A stretch of 7,994 bases of DNA. Source: Betaproteobacteria bacterium. Its GTDB lineage: Bacteria > Pseudomonadota > Gammaproteobacteria > Burkholderiales > Thiobacillaceae. Below, piece by piece: positions 1-6,161 of this stretch. The position numbers and the translations under genes were made by a program. The notes under the pieces are model-generated. The model was not told the DNA's origin. It did not search any database and saw only the letters and a program-made list of their open reading frames with translations. The stretch spans positions 1 through 7,994 of the forward strand of contig VGVU01000058.1 in the NCBI GenBank assembly GCA_016873905.1. Reading direction: 5' to 3'. Positions within the stretch are counted from its first letter, which is position 1. Every line of letters begins with the position of its first letter.

Positions 1-105
1 AGCTTCAAGCAACACTACAAGTCTGATCGCCTCAACGAATGGACCCGCAAGACCCTGCAATTGCGCCGCGAGGCCGATGCCTGGCGCATCGTTGACGAGC
101 GCTAA
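1..105 (+). CDS. C-terminal fragment, probable Cds6-like domain of an L,D-transpeptidase-type protein
   Basis: Only the last 34 codons are present; the gene enters from the left edge and stops with TAA at 103-105. The tail reads SFKQHYKSDRLNEW, then RKTLQLRREADAWRIVDER. This pattern (F-x-Q-x-Y-x-S-D, then a basic stretch, then L-x-R-E-x3-W-R-I-V) is how I remember the final beta strands of the NTF2-like Cds6 domain that follows the YkuD domain in many proteobacterial L,D-transpeptidases. The fragment is too short to show a catalytic site, so enzyme identity is inferred from the tail and from the L,D-transpeptidase gene that begins 10 bases downstream. A tetratricopeptide protein carrying the same C-terminal domain is an alternative. 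The reading frame itself is secure; the family call is moderate. Confidence 0.55.
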   Translation, partial: SFKQHYKSDRLNEWTRKTLQLRREADAWRIVDER

Positions 106-115
106 GCGCGGACCG

Positions 116-1201
116 ATGCGAATACCGCACCTCGCCCTCTGCGCCCTGCTTCTCGGCCCGGGTCTATCTATCGCTGCACCAACCCCCAGCCTGACCCAGG
201 CCCAGGCCCTGACCCCGCTTCCGGATCAGCTTCTGGCCCAGGCCCTGCAAGCGGTGCGTGAGCAGCGCCTGGCCGATGCCGAGACCGACATCAACCGGCT
301 GCTCAAGCTCCAACCGGATTTCCGCCTGGCCCAACTCATTCGCGGCGACATCCTGCTGGCCCGGAGCCGACCGCTCGCCCGTCTTGGCGCAGTGGATGAA
401 AAACGGGCCTCCAAGGACAAGCTGGACGACCTGCGCGACGAGGCCCGGGCGCGCCTGCAACGCCACCTCCATCACCCCGACCCGCGCCTGTTGCCCGCCA
501 CCATTCTGCAGATCAGCCCCGCGCAGCCCTTTGTCCTCCTGGCTGATGCCGCCCAATCCCGCCTCTATCTCTTTGAAAACATCTCCGGCGAGCCCCGCCT
601 GCTGCGTGACTATTACCTCAGCATCGGTCGCTTGGGCATCGAGAAGCGTCGTGAGGGCGACAAAAAAACGCCACTGGGCGTCTATCGCATCACGGCTCAC
701 CTGCCCGATCAGCGCTTGACCGATTTTTACGGCGCCGGCGCCTTCCCGCTGAACTATCCCAACGCCTGGGATCGCATCCAGGGCCGCACCGGCCACGGTA
801 TCTGGCTGCACGGCGTGCCCTCCGATACCTACAGCCGCGCCCCGAATTCCAGTGACGGGTGTCTGGTCGTCACCAATCCGGATCTCATTGAACTGCGCCG
901 TTTCGTCCAGATTGGCCAGACCCCAGTCATTATCGCCGGAGAGGTCGAGTGGCTGGAACGCTCGGCGTGGGCGACCCAACGCAAAGCGATCCTTGCCGCC
1001 TTCCAGAAAACAGCGCGCAAAACCAATTTGAACCATGCCAGCCTGTTTCTCGATCCCAAAGAACGCCTGGCTACCCTGGACTTACCCGCTCGCAACGGCC
1101 CACCCGATACCCTGTATCTGCATCGGCAAAAAGGCCGCTGGCATCTGGTGACGCCGAACCATGGCCAGTCACACCAGAACCTGGCCCGAAACGACCACTA
1201 A
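116..1201 (+). CDS. Exported L,D-transpeptidase with TPR-like N-terminus and YkuD catalytic domain
   Basis: This predicted periplasmic enzyme should act on peptidoglycan stem peptides through a catalytic cysteine, either forming cross-links or attaching or removing lipoproteins. The 361-residue product starts with a short signal peptide (hydrophobic residues 4-20, likely cleavage after SIA near residue 20). Residues about 36-85 look like a TPR-type helical segment (LLAQALQAVREQ, then LQPDFRLAQLIRGD). The YkuD domain spans about 137-275, with GDKKTPLG at 181-188, His232 in WLHGVPSDT and Cys249 in SSDGCLVV. That fits the H-x14-17-S-x-G-C layout, but with Asp247 where the textbook motif has His. 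Residues 280-361 are a short C-terminal region ending TLYLHRQKGRWHLV, similar to the tail of the preceding gene. I chose ATG 116 over ATG 77 because it gives a clean signal peptide and clears the upstream stop; the ribosome site is weak (GCGGA). No lipobox is convincing. Physiological substrate unknown. Confidence 0.88.
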   Translation: MRIPHLALCALLLGPGLSIAAPTPSLTQAQALTPLPDQLLAQALQAVREQRLADAETDINRLLKLQPDFRLAQLIRGDILLARSRPLARLGAVDEKRASKDKLDDLRDEARARLQRHLHHPDPRLLPATILQISPAQPFVLLADAAQSRLYLFENISGEPRLLRDYYLSIGRLGIEKRREGDKKTPLGVYRITAHLPDQRLTDFYGAGAFPLNYPNAWDRIQGRTGHGIWLHGVPSDTYSRAPNSSDGCLVVTNPDLIELRRFVQIGQTPVIIAGEVEWLERSAWATQRKAILAAFQKTARKTNLNHASLFLDPKERLATLDLPARNGPPDTLYLHRQKGRWHLVTPNHGQSHQNLARNDH

Positions 1202-1217
1202 TTTCACCCTACCCAGC

Positions 1218-1224
1218 AAAGGAA
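1218..1224 (+). promoter_or_regulatory. Ribosome binding site of ppiB
   Basis: AAAGGAAG-like purine run lies about 8-9 bases before ATG 1233. It supports this start over the in-frame ATG at 1161, which would overlap the end of the L,D-transpeptidase gene and add 24 residues unlike any cyclophilin N-terminus. It is the strongest Shine-Dalgarno on the plus-strand half of the window. Confidence 0.7.
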
Positions 1225-1232
1225 GCTACGGC

Positions 1233-1724
1233 ATGATCACCCTGCACACCAATCACGGCGCCATCACCCTCGAACTCGATGCCGAAAAGGCCCCCGATAC
1301 GGCGGCCAACTTCACCCAGTATGCGAAAGACGGCTTCTATGACGGCACCATCTTCCATCGCGTCATCAAGGGCTTCATGATCCAGGGCGGCGGCTTCACC
1401 GAAGACATGCGCCAGAAGGCGACCCGTGCCGAGATCCAGAACGAGGCCAGCAACGGCCTGAAAAACGCCAAATACACCATCGCCATGGCCCGCACCCCGG
1501 ACCCGCACTCGGCCTCCAGCCAGTTCTTTATCAACCTCGTCGACAACGACTTCCTCAACTTCCGCGCCGCCAATGCCCAAGGCTACGGCTATTGCGTCTT
1601 CGGAAAGGTCACGGCCGGCAGCGAGATCGTCGACAAGATCGGCCAGGTACGCACCGGCAATCGCGCCGGCCATCAGGATGTCCCGCTCGAAGCAGTCATC
1701 ATCGAACGCGTCGAGGTCGCCTGA
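1233..1724 (+). CDS. ppiB: Cytoplasmic peptidyl-prolyl cis-trans isomerase B (cyclophilin)
   Basis: Catalyses cis-trans isomerisation of Xaa-Pro peptide bonds, assisting protein folding. The 163-residue product is a single cyclophilin domain, close to the E. coli PpiB length. MITLHTNHG at the start, FHRVIKGFMIQGGGF (41-55, catalytic Arg43), NEASNGLKN (70-78), AMARTPDPHSASSQFFIN (84-101) and GYCVFGKV (119-126) follow the family closely. No signal peptide is present, so this is the cytoplasmic B type and not the periplasmic PpiA type. Phe110 probably stands where eukaryotic cyclophilins have the cyclosporin-contacting Trp, as in E. coli PpiB (my alignment from memory). The gene begins 31 bases after the L,D-transpeptidase gene and ends 14 bases before lpxH; a ppiB-lpxH pairing is known in other proteobacteria. 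No promoter of its own is evident. Confidence 0.97.
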   Translation: MITLHTNHGAITLELDAEKAPDTAANFTQYAKDGFYDGTIFHRVIKGFMIQGGGFTEDMRQKATRAEIQNEASNGLKNAKYTIAMARTPDPHSASSQFFINLVDNDFLNFRAANAQGYGYCVFGKVTAGSEIVDKIGQVRTGNRAGHQDVPLEAVIIERVEVA

Positions 1725-1738
1725 TCGGGCTGGCGGCG

Positions 1739-2476
1739 ATGCAACCCCCAACCCTGTTCATCGCTGACCTGCACCTCACCCCGGAAAGGCCGCAGATCAA
1801 TGCGGCCTTTTTTGCCTTCCTCGCCGGCCCAGCGACCCGGGCGCAGGCCCTGTACATCCTCGGCGATTTTTTTGAGACCTGGGTCGGTGACGATGACCTG
1901 ACCGATCCGCTCCATGCCGAGGTCGCCAGCGCACTCAAACACCTGACCACCAACGGCGTGCCGGTCTTCCTGATGCATGGCAATCGCGACTTTCTGCTCG
2001 CTGAGGACTTCTGCAAGGCCAGCGGCGCGACCCTGATCAGCGACCCCACCCTCATCAAGCTCCACGGCGAGGACACCCTGCTGATGCACGGCGACACCCT
2101 CTGTAGCGAGGATGTCGCCTATCAGGCCTTCCGCACCCAGACGCGCGACCCCAACTGGCAACGCACCTTTCTGGCTAAACCCCTGGCTGAACGCCACGCC
2201 CTCGCCTGCGCCCTGCGGACCCAAAGTGAACAAACCAAGGCCGACAAGACGGCGGAGATCATGGATGTCCACCCCGAGGCCGTCACCCAGGCCCTGCGCC
2301 AATCCGGTTGCCGCCGCCTGATCCATGGCCACACCCACCGCCCCGCCGGCCACCACCTGGAGATCGACGGTCAGCGTGCCGAACGCTGGGTTCTTCCCGC
2401 CTGGTATGGGGGTGCGTGCTGGCTCGCGTGCGATGCCTCGGGCTGCCAATTCACCCGTCTGAGCGCACCCGTCTGA
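1739..2476 (+). CDS. lpxH: UDP-2,3-diacylglucosamine diphosphatase (lipid A synthesis)
   Basis: Peripheral inner-membrane hydrolase of the Raetz pathway: it cleaves UDP-2,3-diacylglucosamine to lipid X and UMP using a dinuclear Mn centre. The 245-residue product has all calcineurin-like phosphoesterase ligands: Asp10 and His12 in FIADLHL, Asp43 in LGDFFETWVGDD, Asn82 in HGNRD, His117 in MHGDTLCSED, and His198/His200 in IHGHTHRP. AIMDV-like EIMDVHPEAV (173-182) and AWYGG near 221 also match. The ATG at 1739 starts directly before the conserved TLFIADLHL and gives the usual family length; longer upstream extensions would run into ppiB. No good Shine-Dalgarno precedes it, so translation is probably coupled to ppiB, 14 bases upstream. 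Two oddities: a terminator-like hairpin spans codons 16-25, and the last codons and stop lie in a 14-bp tandem repeat. Phe pairs at 1808-1813 and 1868-1873 use TTT TTT, unusual for such GC-rich DNA. Confidence 0.97.
   Translation: MQPPTLFIADLHLTPERPQINAAFFAFLAGPATRAQALYILGDFFETWVGDDDLTDPLHAEVASALKHLTTNGVPVFLMHGNRDFLLAEDFCKASGATLISDPTLIKLHGEDTLLMHGDTLCSEDVAYQAFRTQTRDPNWQRTFLAKPLAERHALACALRTQSEQTKADKTAEIMDVHPEAVTQALRQSGCRRLIHGHTHRPAGHHLEIDGQRAERWVLPAWYGGACWLACDASGCQFTRLSAPV
1785..1813 (+). terminator. Intrinsic-terminator-like hairpin inside the lpxH coding region
   Basis: AAAGGCCGC (1785-1793) is the exact inverse of GCGGCCTTT (1802-1810), separated by the 8-base loop AGATCAAT. The T-run continues to 1813, making six T's directly after the GC stem. 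This is the textbook shape of a Rho-independent terminator on the rightward strand. It sits 60-90 bases after the ppiB stop and about 46 bases inside lpxH. The metal ligands Asp10 and His12 are encoded upstream of it, so it cannot be moved outside the gene by choosing a later start. Function is inferred only; translating ribosomes would be expected to open it. Confidence 0.45.
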
Positions 2477-2493
2477 GCGCACCCGTCTGAGCG
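2452..2493. repeat. Three perfect tandem copies of a 14-bp unit at the 3' end of lpxH
   Basis: The unit CACCCGTCTGAGCG occurs at 2452-2465, 2466-2479 and 2480-2493 without mismatch. Because 14 is not a multiple of three, each copy is read in a different frame. The first gives the LpxH residues before the tail, and the second supplies the TGA stop (2474-2476). The third lies in the 24-bp gap between lpxH and the convergent uup gene. Likely created by slipped-strand duplication. I find no evident hairpin with a T-tract in it, so it does not look like a terminator. Confidence 0.9.
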
Positions 2494-2500
2494 CCGAGAC

Positions 2501-4417
2501 TTAGGCCCGCGACTCCAGCGCCTCCCAGCGCTCCATCATCTCCAGCAGTTGCAGCTCAATGGCGTCACAACGGGCCTGCAAGGTCTGCACGCGTTGCGGT
2601 TCCTTGCGGTAGAGGTCGGGGTCCTGCAGGCTGCGCTGATGACTGGCCAATTCGTCCTCCAGGGCCGCCATCTGGTCAGGGAGGGTCTCCAATTCACGCT
2701 TTTCCTTGAAGCTCAGTCCGCTCCGCCCCGCCTTGGCGACCGCAACGGGTGCGGCGGCAACCACAGGCGACGGCACCGGGGTCGTCTTGGCGGCAAGGCT
2801 GCGCTGCTCGCTGTTGCGCCGGTAAGCCGCCCAGTCGCTGTAGCCGCCCACCAGTTCAGTCACCTGCCCCTCGCCATCAAAGCCCAGCACGGAGGTGACC
2901 ACATTATCAAGAAAGGCGCGGTCATGGCTGACCAGAAAGACCGTCCCGCTGTAGTCCTGGAGCAGGGATTCGAGCATCTCCAGGGTCTCGATATCGAGGT
3001 CGTTGGTGGGCTCGTCAAGAACCAGCACATTGGCGGGGCGGGCGAAGAGACGCGCCAGAAGCAGGCGATTGCGTTCGCCACCCGAGAGGGTGCGCACCGG
3101 AGAACGCGCGCGTTCGGGAGAGAACAGGAATTCCTCAAGATAGCCAATCACATGGCGTTTCTGACCCTGAATCTCGACCGTGTCGCTGCCCGGGCTGATG
3201 GTATCAATCAGGGTGGCATCCTCGTCGAGGGCGGCACGGAACTGATCAAAATAGGCGATCTGCAGGTTTGTGCCTTGACGGATGCGGCCCGAATCAGGGG
3301 CGATCTGACCCAGAATAAGCCGCAGCAGGGTGGTCTTGCCGGCCCCATTCGGGCCGATCAGACCGATGCGGTCACCGCGCTGGACACGCAGGCTGAGGTC
3401 GCGGATCAGGACGCGGCTGTCATAGGCGAGACTCACATGCTCCAGCTCGGCCACCAGCTTTCCGGAGCGTTCGCCGGTATCAAGGTTGAGGCTGACGCGC
3501 CCCATCGATTCACGACGGGCCGCGCGCTGCACACGCAAGGCCTCCAGACGGCGCACCCGGCCCTCGTTGCGCGTCCGCCGTGCCTCGATACCCTTGCGAA
3601 TCCAGACCTCTTCCTCTTTCCAGAACTTGTCGAAACGGGCATTGTGCCGCGCCTCGACCTCCAGTTGCGCGGCCTTGTACTGCTGCCAGGCGGTGTAATT
3701 TCCTTCAAATCCGGTGAACTGGCCACGATCAAGCTCGATAATGCGGCTTCCAACCCGATCGAGAAACTGTCGGTCATGGGTGATAAACAACAAGGCGCCC
3801 GAAAATCCAAGCAGCAAGGTCTCCAGCCAGGTGATGAGTTCCAGATCGAGGTGATTGGTCGGTTCATCGAGCAGCAACAGCGTGGGTTCCGAGACCAGGG
3901 CGCGCGCCAGCGCCACGCGCTTTTTCCAGCCACCCGACAACTGATCCACCGGCGTGTCGGCGGACAGCTTGAGGGTGGACAAGGTTGTCTCCACCAGGGA
4001 ATTAAAGCGCCAGCCGTCCTGATCCTCCAACTCGCCCTGCAACTGTTGCAGGCGCCCCAACAAGCCCTCGCTCTCCTCCGCCGGGTGGGTCTCCAGTTCA
4101 TGGGTGACGGCGTGATAGGCCGCAATCAGATCGCGCACGGAACCCAGGCCCTCCGCCACGGCCTCAAAAACGGTGTGCCCGGGCACAAATTTCGGCTCCT
4201 GCGGGACATAGGCCACGCGCGCCGTGGGCGCGATCCAGCACTGTCCGTCATCCAGGGGCTGCAGCCCGGCGAGGACCTTGAGGAGCGACGACTTGCCGGT
4301 ACCGTTACGGCCAATAAGCCCCACCCGCTCCCCCGCCGCCAGAACCAGCTCAGCGCCGTCGAGCAAGGGGTGATGACCGAACGCCAGTTGGGCGTTCTTG
4401 AGGATGACTTCGGGCAT
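2501..4417 (-). CDS. uup: ABC-F family ATPase, Uup type
   Basis: ABC-F proteins are soluble twin-ATPase factors without membrane domains that act at the ribosome; Uup is linked to ribosome function and to suppression of transposon precise excision. The 638-residue product (E. coli Uup about 635) has two nucleotide-binding domains. The first has Walker A GRNGTGKS (36-43), signature LSGGW (160-164), Walker B LLLLDEP with Glu185, and His214. The second has GPNGAGKT (355-362), LSGGE (444-448), VLVLDEP with Glu469, and His498. The linker at about 240-320 contains EEVWIRKGIEARRTRNEGR, as in Uup. A Pro/Ala-rich stretch (about 545-563) leads to a C-terminal coiled-coil domain (569-638), the DNA-binding region in Uup; its presence argues against EttA. 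YheS is the main alternative, but linker and tail fit Uup better. The ATG shares one base with the ycfH stop (TAATG). A GGGG run about 12 bases upstream is a weak ribosome site, so coupling is likely. It appears to be the last gene of the operon. Confidence 0.93.
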   Translation of the reverse strand: MPEVILKNAQLAFGHHPLLDGAELVLAAGERVGLIGRNGTGKSSLLKVLAGLQPLDDGQCWIAPTARVAYVPQEPKFVPGHTVFEAVAEGLGSVRDLIAAYHAVTHELETHPAEESEGLLGRLQQLQGELEDQDGWRFNSLVETTLSTLKLSADTPVDQLSGGWKKRVALARALVSEPTLLLLDEPTNHLDLELITWLETLLLGFSGALLFITHDRQFLDRVGSRIIELDRGQFTGFEGNYTAWQQYKAAQLEVEARHNARFDKFWKEEEVWIRKGIEARRTRNEGRVRRLEALRVQRAARRESMGRVSLNLDTGERSGKLVAELEHVSLAYDSRVLIRDLSLRVQRGDRIGLIGPNGAGKTTLLRLILGQIAPDSGRIRQGTNLQIAYFDQFRAALDEDATLIDTISPGSDTVEIQGQKRHVIGYLEEFLFSPERARSPVRTLSGGERNRLLLARLFARPANVLVLDEPTNDLDIETLEMLESLLQDYSGTVFLVSHDRAFLDNVVTSVLGFDGEGQVTELVGGYSDWAAYRRNSEQRSLAAKTTPVPSPVVAAAPVAVAKAGRSGLSFKEKRELETLPDQMAALEDELASHQRSLQDPDLYRKEPQRVQTLQARCDAIELQLLEMMERWEALESRA

Positions 4418-5187
4418 TAGTTCGGCACCCCAAAGAGGCGTTTGAAGTTCTCGGTCGTCACCCGATCGACCTCGGCCAGATCAATCCCCCTGAGATGCGC
4501 AATGGCCTCGGCCACATGACGCACGAAGGCCGGTTCGTTGCGGCGACCGCGATGGGGAACCGGGGCGAGGTAAGGCGCATCGGTCTCGATCAGGATTCGC
4601 TCCAAGGGCAGGGACTGCGCCACGGCCTGGATCTCGCGGGCGTTCTTGAAAGTCAGGATGCCGGAGAAAGAAATATAGAAACCCAACCCAACCGCCGCCT
4701 CGGCCACGGCCAATGATTCCGTAAAACAGTGCATCACCCCGCCACAACGCTGGGCCCCTTCCTCGCGGAGGATGGCGAGGGTGTCCTCAGAGGCATTCCG
4801 GGTATGCACAATCAGGGGCTTACCCGTCGCCACCGCCGCACGGATATGGGTGCGAAAGCGGGCCCGTTGCCAGTCCACCGCCGCACGCTCGAGCCGGTAA
4901 TAATCCAGGCCAGTCTCGCCGATGGCCACCACCCGGGGGTGTCCGGCCAGCGCAACCAGGCGTTCAACGCTGGGTTCCTCGCAGTCCTCATAATCAGGAT
5001 GCACACCGACACTGGCGTACAACGCGGGGTGCGCCTCAGCCAAGGCCAAGACCTGCGGAAAGTGCTCCAGATCGACGCTGATGCACAGGGCATGGTTCAC
5101 CCCAGCCTCGGTCATTCGGGCCAGAAGGGGCGTTATGCCCTCGTCCTGATAGGCCTCAAAATCCAGATGGCAATGCGAGTCAATCAT
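4417..5187 (-). CDS. ycfH: TatD-family metal-dependent hydrolase (YcfH type)
   Basis: Cytoplasmic TIM-barrel metallohydrolase; characterised TatD relatives are 3'-5' exonucleases or DNases, but the natural substrate of YcfH is not settled. The 256-residue product is of normal family length. It carries the expected metal ligands: His5 and His7 in DSHCHLD, Glu91 in GETGLDYY, His128 in LIVHTRNA, His153 in VMHCFTES and Asp203 in ETDAPYLAP. The ATG overlaps the holB stop by four bases (ATGA), and the stop overlaps the uup start by one base. No clear Shine-Dalgarno precedes the ATG, only a GGG about 9 bases upstream inside holB, so translation probably depends on ribosomes finishing holB. The symbol is chosen because tmk-holB-ycfH is the E. 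coli order; TatD proper usually sits with tatABC. Confidence 0.94.
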   Translation of the reverse strand: MIDSHCHLDFEAYQDEGITPLLARMTEAGVNHALCISVDLEHFPQVLALAEAHPALYASVGVHPDYEDCEEPSVERLVALAGHPRVVAIGETGLDYYRLERAAVDWQRARFRTHIRAAVATGKPLIVHTRNASEDTLAILREEGAQRCGGVMHCFTESLAVAEAAVGLGFYISFSGILTFKNAREIQAVAQSLPLERILIETDAPYLAPVPHRGRRNEPAFVRHVAEAIAHLRGIDLAEVDRVTTENFKRLFGVPN

Positions 5188-6161
5188 GAGGACACCCGGA
5201 AACAGTCCATGTAATCCATAAACCAGCCCTCCATCACCAGCGTGGCGTTGAGGGGATGGGTGAGTATGCGTGCATCGCTATCCAAGCGTGACTGCAAGGC
5301 AAACAAACGGGCCAGATCGGCCCGCGCCGCCAGGCGCTGAAGGTCTGCGTGATGCGTCGAAAAGAAATGAACCTGTCCGGTCAGAGCCTGGCTGATCAGG
5401 TCATGCAGCCAACGCCGCAACCAGCCATGCGTTTCAATCAGGAATTCCTTGGCCGCGGCCAGGTCCAGCAGGGCCTCCGGCCGCACCCCAGCCAACGCCG
5501 TCAGACAACGGGCCCTGCGGTCACTGCGTGCCGCATCGCCATGGAGGGCCAGGGCCAGCAACGGCGCCCCGCCGGCCTCGTCCAGCAAGTTGGCCGCCTG
5601 ATCCGCGGGAACGGATTGCGCCGCCAACCAATCCAGGGCCTCGCTCCGTGAGGGAATGGGCATGGCCACTTGCTGGCAACGCGAGCGCACCGTGGCCGGC
5701 AATCGGCGCGGATGGTGCGAGATCAGAATCAACAGGGAGCGCGGCGGCGGTTCTTCCAGGGTCTTCAGGAGCCCATTCGCCGCGGCCGTATTCAGCCGCT
5801 CGGCCGGGGCAATCACGGCCATGCGCCAACCGCGCTGATGCGCCGTCAGGGCGAAGAAATCGACCAGATCACGCACCTGCTCAATGCGAATCTCCGGACG
5901 CTGCTTGCCGGTCTCCTCATCCACCTCCGGTTCGATCCGGTGCAGGTCCGGGTGTGTGCCTTGAGCGAACCAATGGCAACCCTGACACTGGCCACACGGC
6001 TCACCGTCCGAGCCCGGCGTGGCACACAAGAGGCGATGCGCAATCGCCATGGCAAAGGACTGCTTGCCGATTCCCGGCGGCCCCGAGAGCAAAAGGGCGT
6101 GCGGCAGACGCGCCGGATCCTGCAGCAGGCGTTGTCTTAGCGCCCGATTCCAGTCATGCAT
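5184..6161 (-). CDS. holB: DNA polymerase III subunit delta' (clamp loader)
   Basis: Delta' is the stator of the clamp-loader complex that places the beta clamp on primed DNA. The 325-residue product (E. coli 334) has an AAA+ core with the P-loop-like GPPGIGKQ (27-34). The final Ser/Thr of a true Walker A is Gln here, consistent with delta' not being an active ATPase. Four cysteines (46, 56, 59, 62) in the CATPG to GQCQGC segment form the zinc module. AAANGLLKTLEEPP (126-139) and TVRSRC (157-162) are the conserved core motifs, the latter supplying the arginine finger to a neighbouring subunit. The C-terminal collar region (about 200-325) is poorly conserved, as usual. The start ATG shares a base with the tmk stop (TGATG), with no Shine-Dalgarno visible. 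Its stop overlaps ycfH by four bases, leaving no room for pilZ. Confidence 0.95.
   Translation of the reverse strand: MHDWNRALRQRLLQDPARLPHALLLSGPPGIGKQSFAMAIAHRLLCATPGSDGEPCGQCQGCHWFAQGTHPDLHRIEPEVDEETGKQRPEIRIEQVRDLVDFFALTAHQRGWRMAVIAPAERLNTAAANGLLKTLEEPPPRSLLILISHHPRRLPATVRSRCQQVAMPIPSRSEALDWLAAQSVPADQAANLLDEAGGAPLLALALHGDAARSDRRARCLTALAGVRPEALLDLAAAKEFLIETHGWLRRWLHDLISQALTGQVHFFSTHHADLQRLAARADLARLFALQSRLDSDARILTHPLNATLVMEGWFMDYMDCFRVSS

Noticed and set aside
77..115. Upstream in-frame ATG for the L,D-transpeptidase gene.
   Set aside because: It would place 13 polar residues before a clean signal peptide and overlap the upstream coding sequence.
662..668. Run of seven A's in the L,D-transpeptidase gene as a possible frameshift site.
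   Set aside because: It is read as AAA AAA Axx, not in the A-AAA-AAA phase of a -1 slippery site, and it encodes the conserved DKKTP motif with the frame intact on both sides.
731..742. 12-bp palindrome GGCGCCGGCGCC in the L,D-transpeptidase gene.
   Set aside because: Chance is sufficient in GC-rich DNA; it encodes Gly-Ala-Gly-Ala and has no T-tract on the correct side.
1161..1232. Upstream in-frame ATG that would lengthen PpiB by 24 residues.
   Set aside because: The extension overlaps the preceding gene, is unlike cyclophilins and is not a signal peptide; ATG 1233 has a good ribosome site.
1867..1873. Run of seven T's in lpxH considered as a second terminator or slippage site.
   Set aside because: I find no stable stem just upstream, and it encodes the essential GDFFE metal-binding motif in an intact frame.
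164..2482. Long minus-strand open frames antisense to the L,D-transpeptidase gene, ppiB and lpxH (164-1036, 1209-1751, 1673-2482).
   Set aside because: All three are in the codon-complement register of a convincing plus-strand gene and encode no recognisable motif.
4174..4187. Perfect 14-bp palindrome TGTGCCCGGGCACA inside uup, with TTTTT three bases further on the minus strand.
   Set aside because: A palindrome of this length is expected about once in two windows of this size by chance, its usable stem is only about 5 bp, and it encodes a normal Uup stretch (FVPGHTVF).
2549..4420. A 623-codon open frame on the plus strand, antisense to almost all of uup.
   Set aside because: It is in the exact reverse-complement register of uup codons, so it stays open simply because uup avoids TTA, CTA and TCA, which are rare in GC-rich genes. 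Its product is rich in Gln, Gly and Leu with no recognisable domain, while the uup frame has full ABC motifs.
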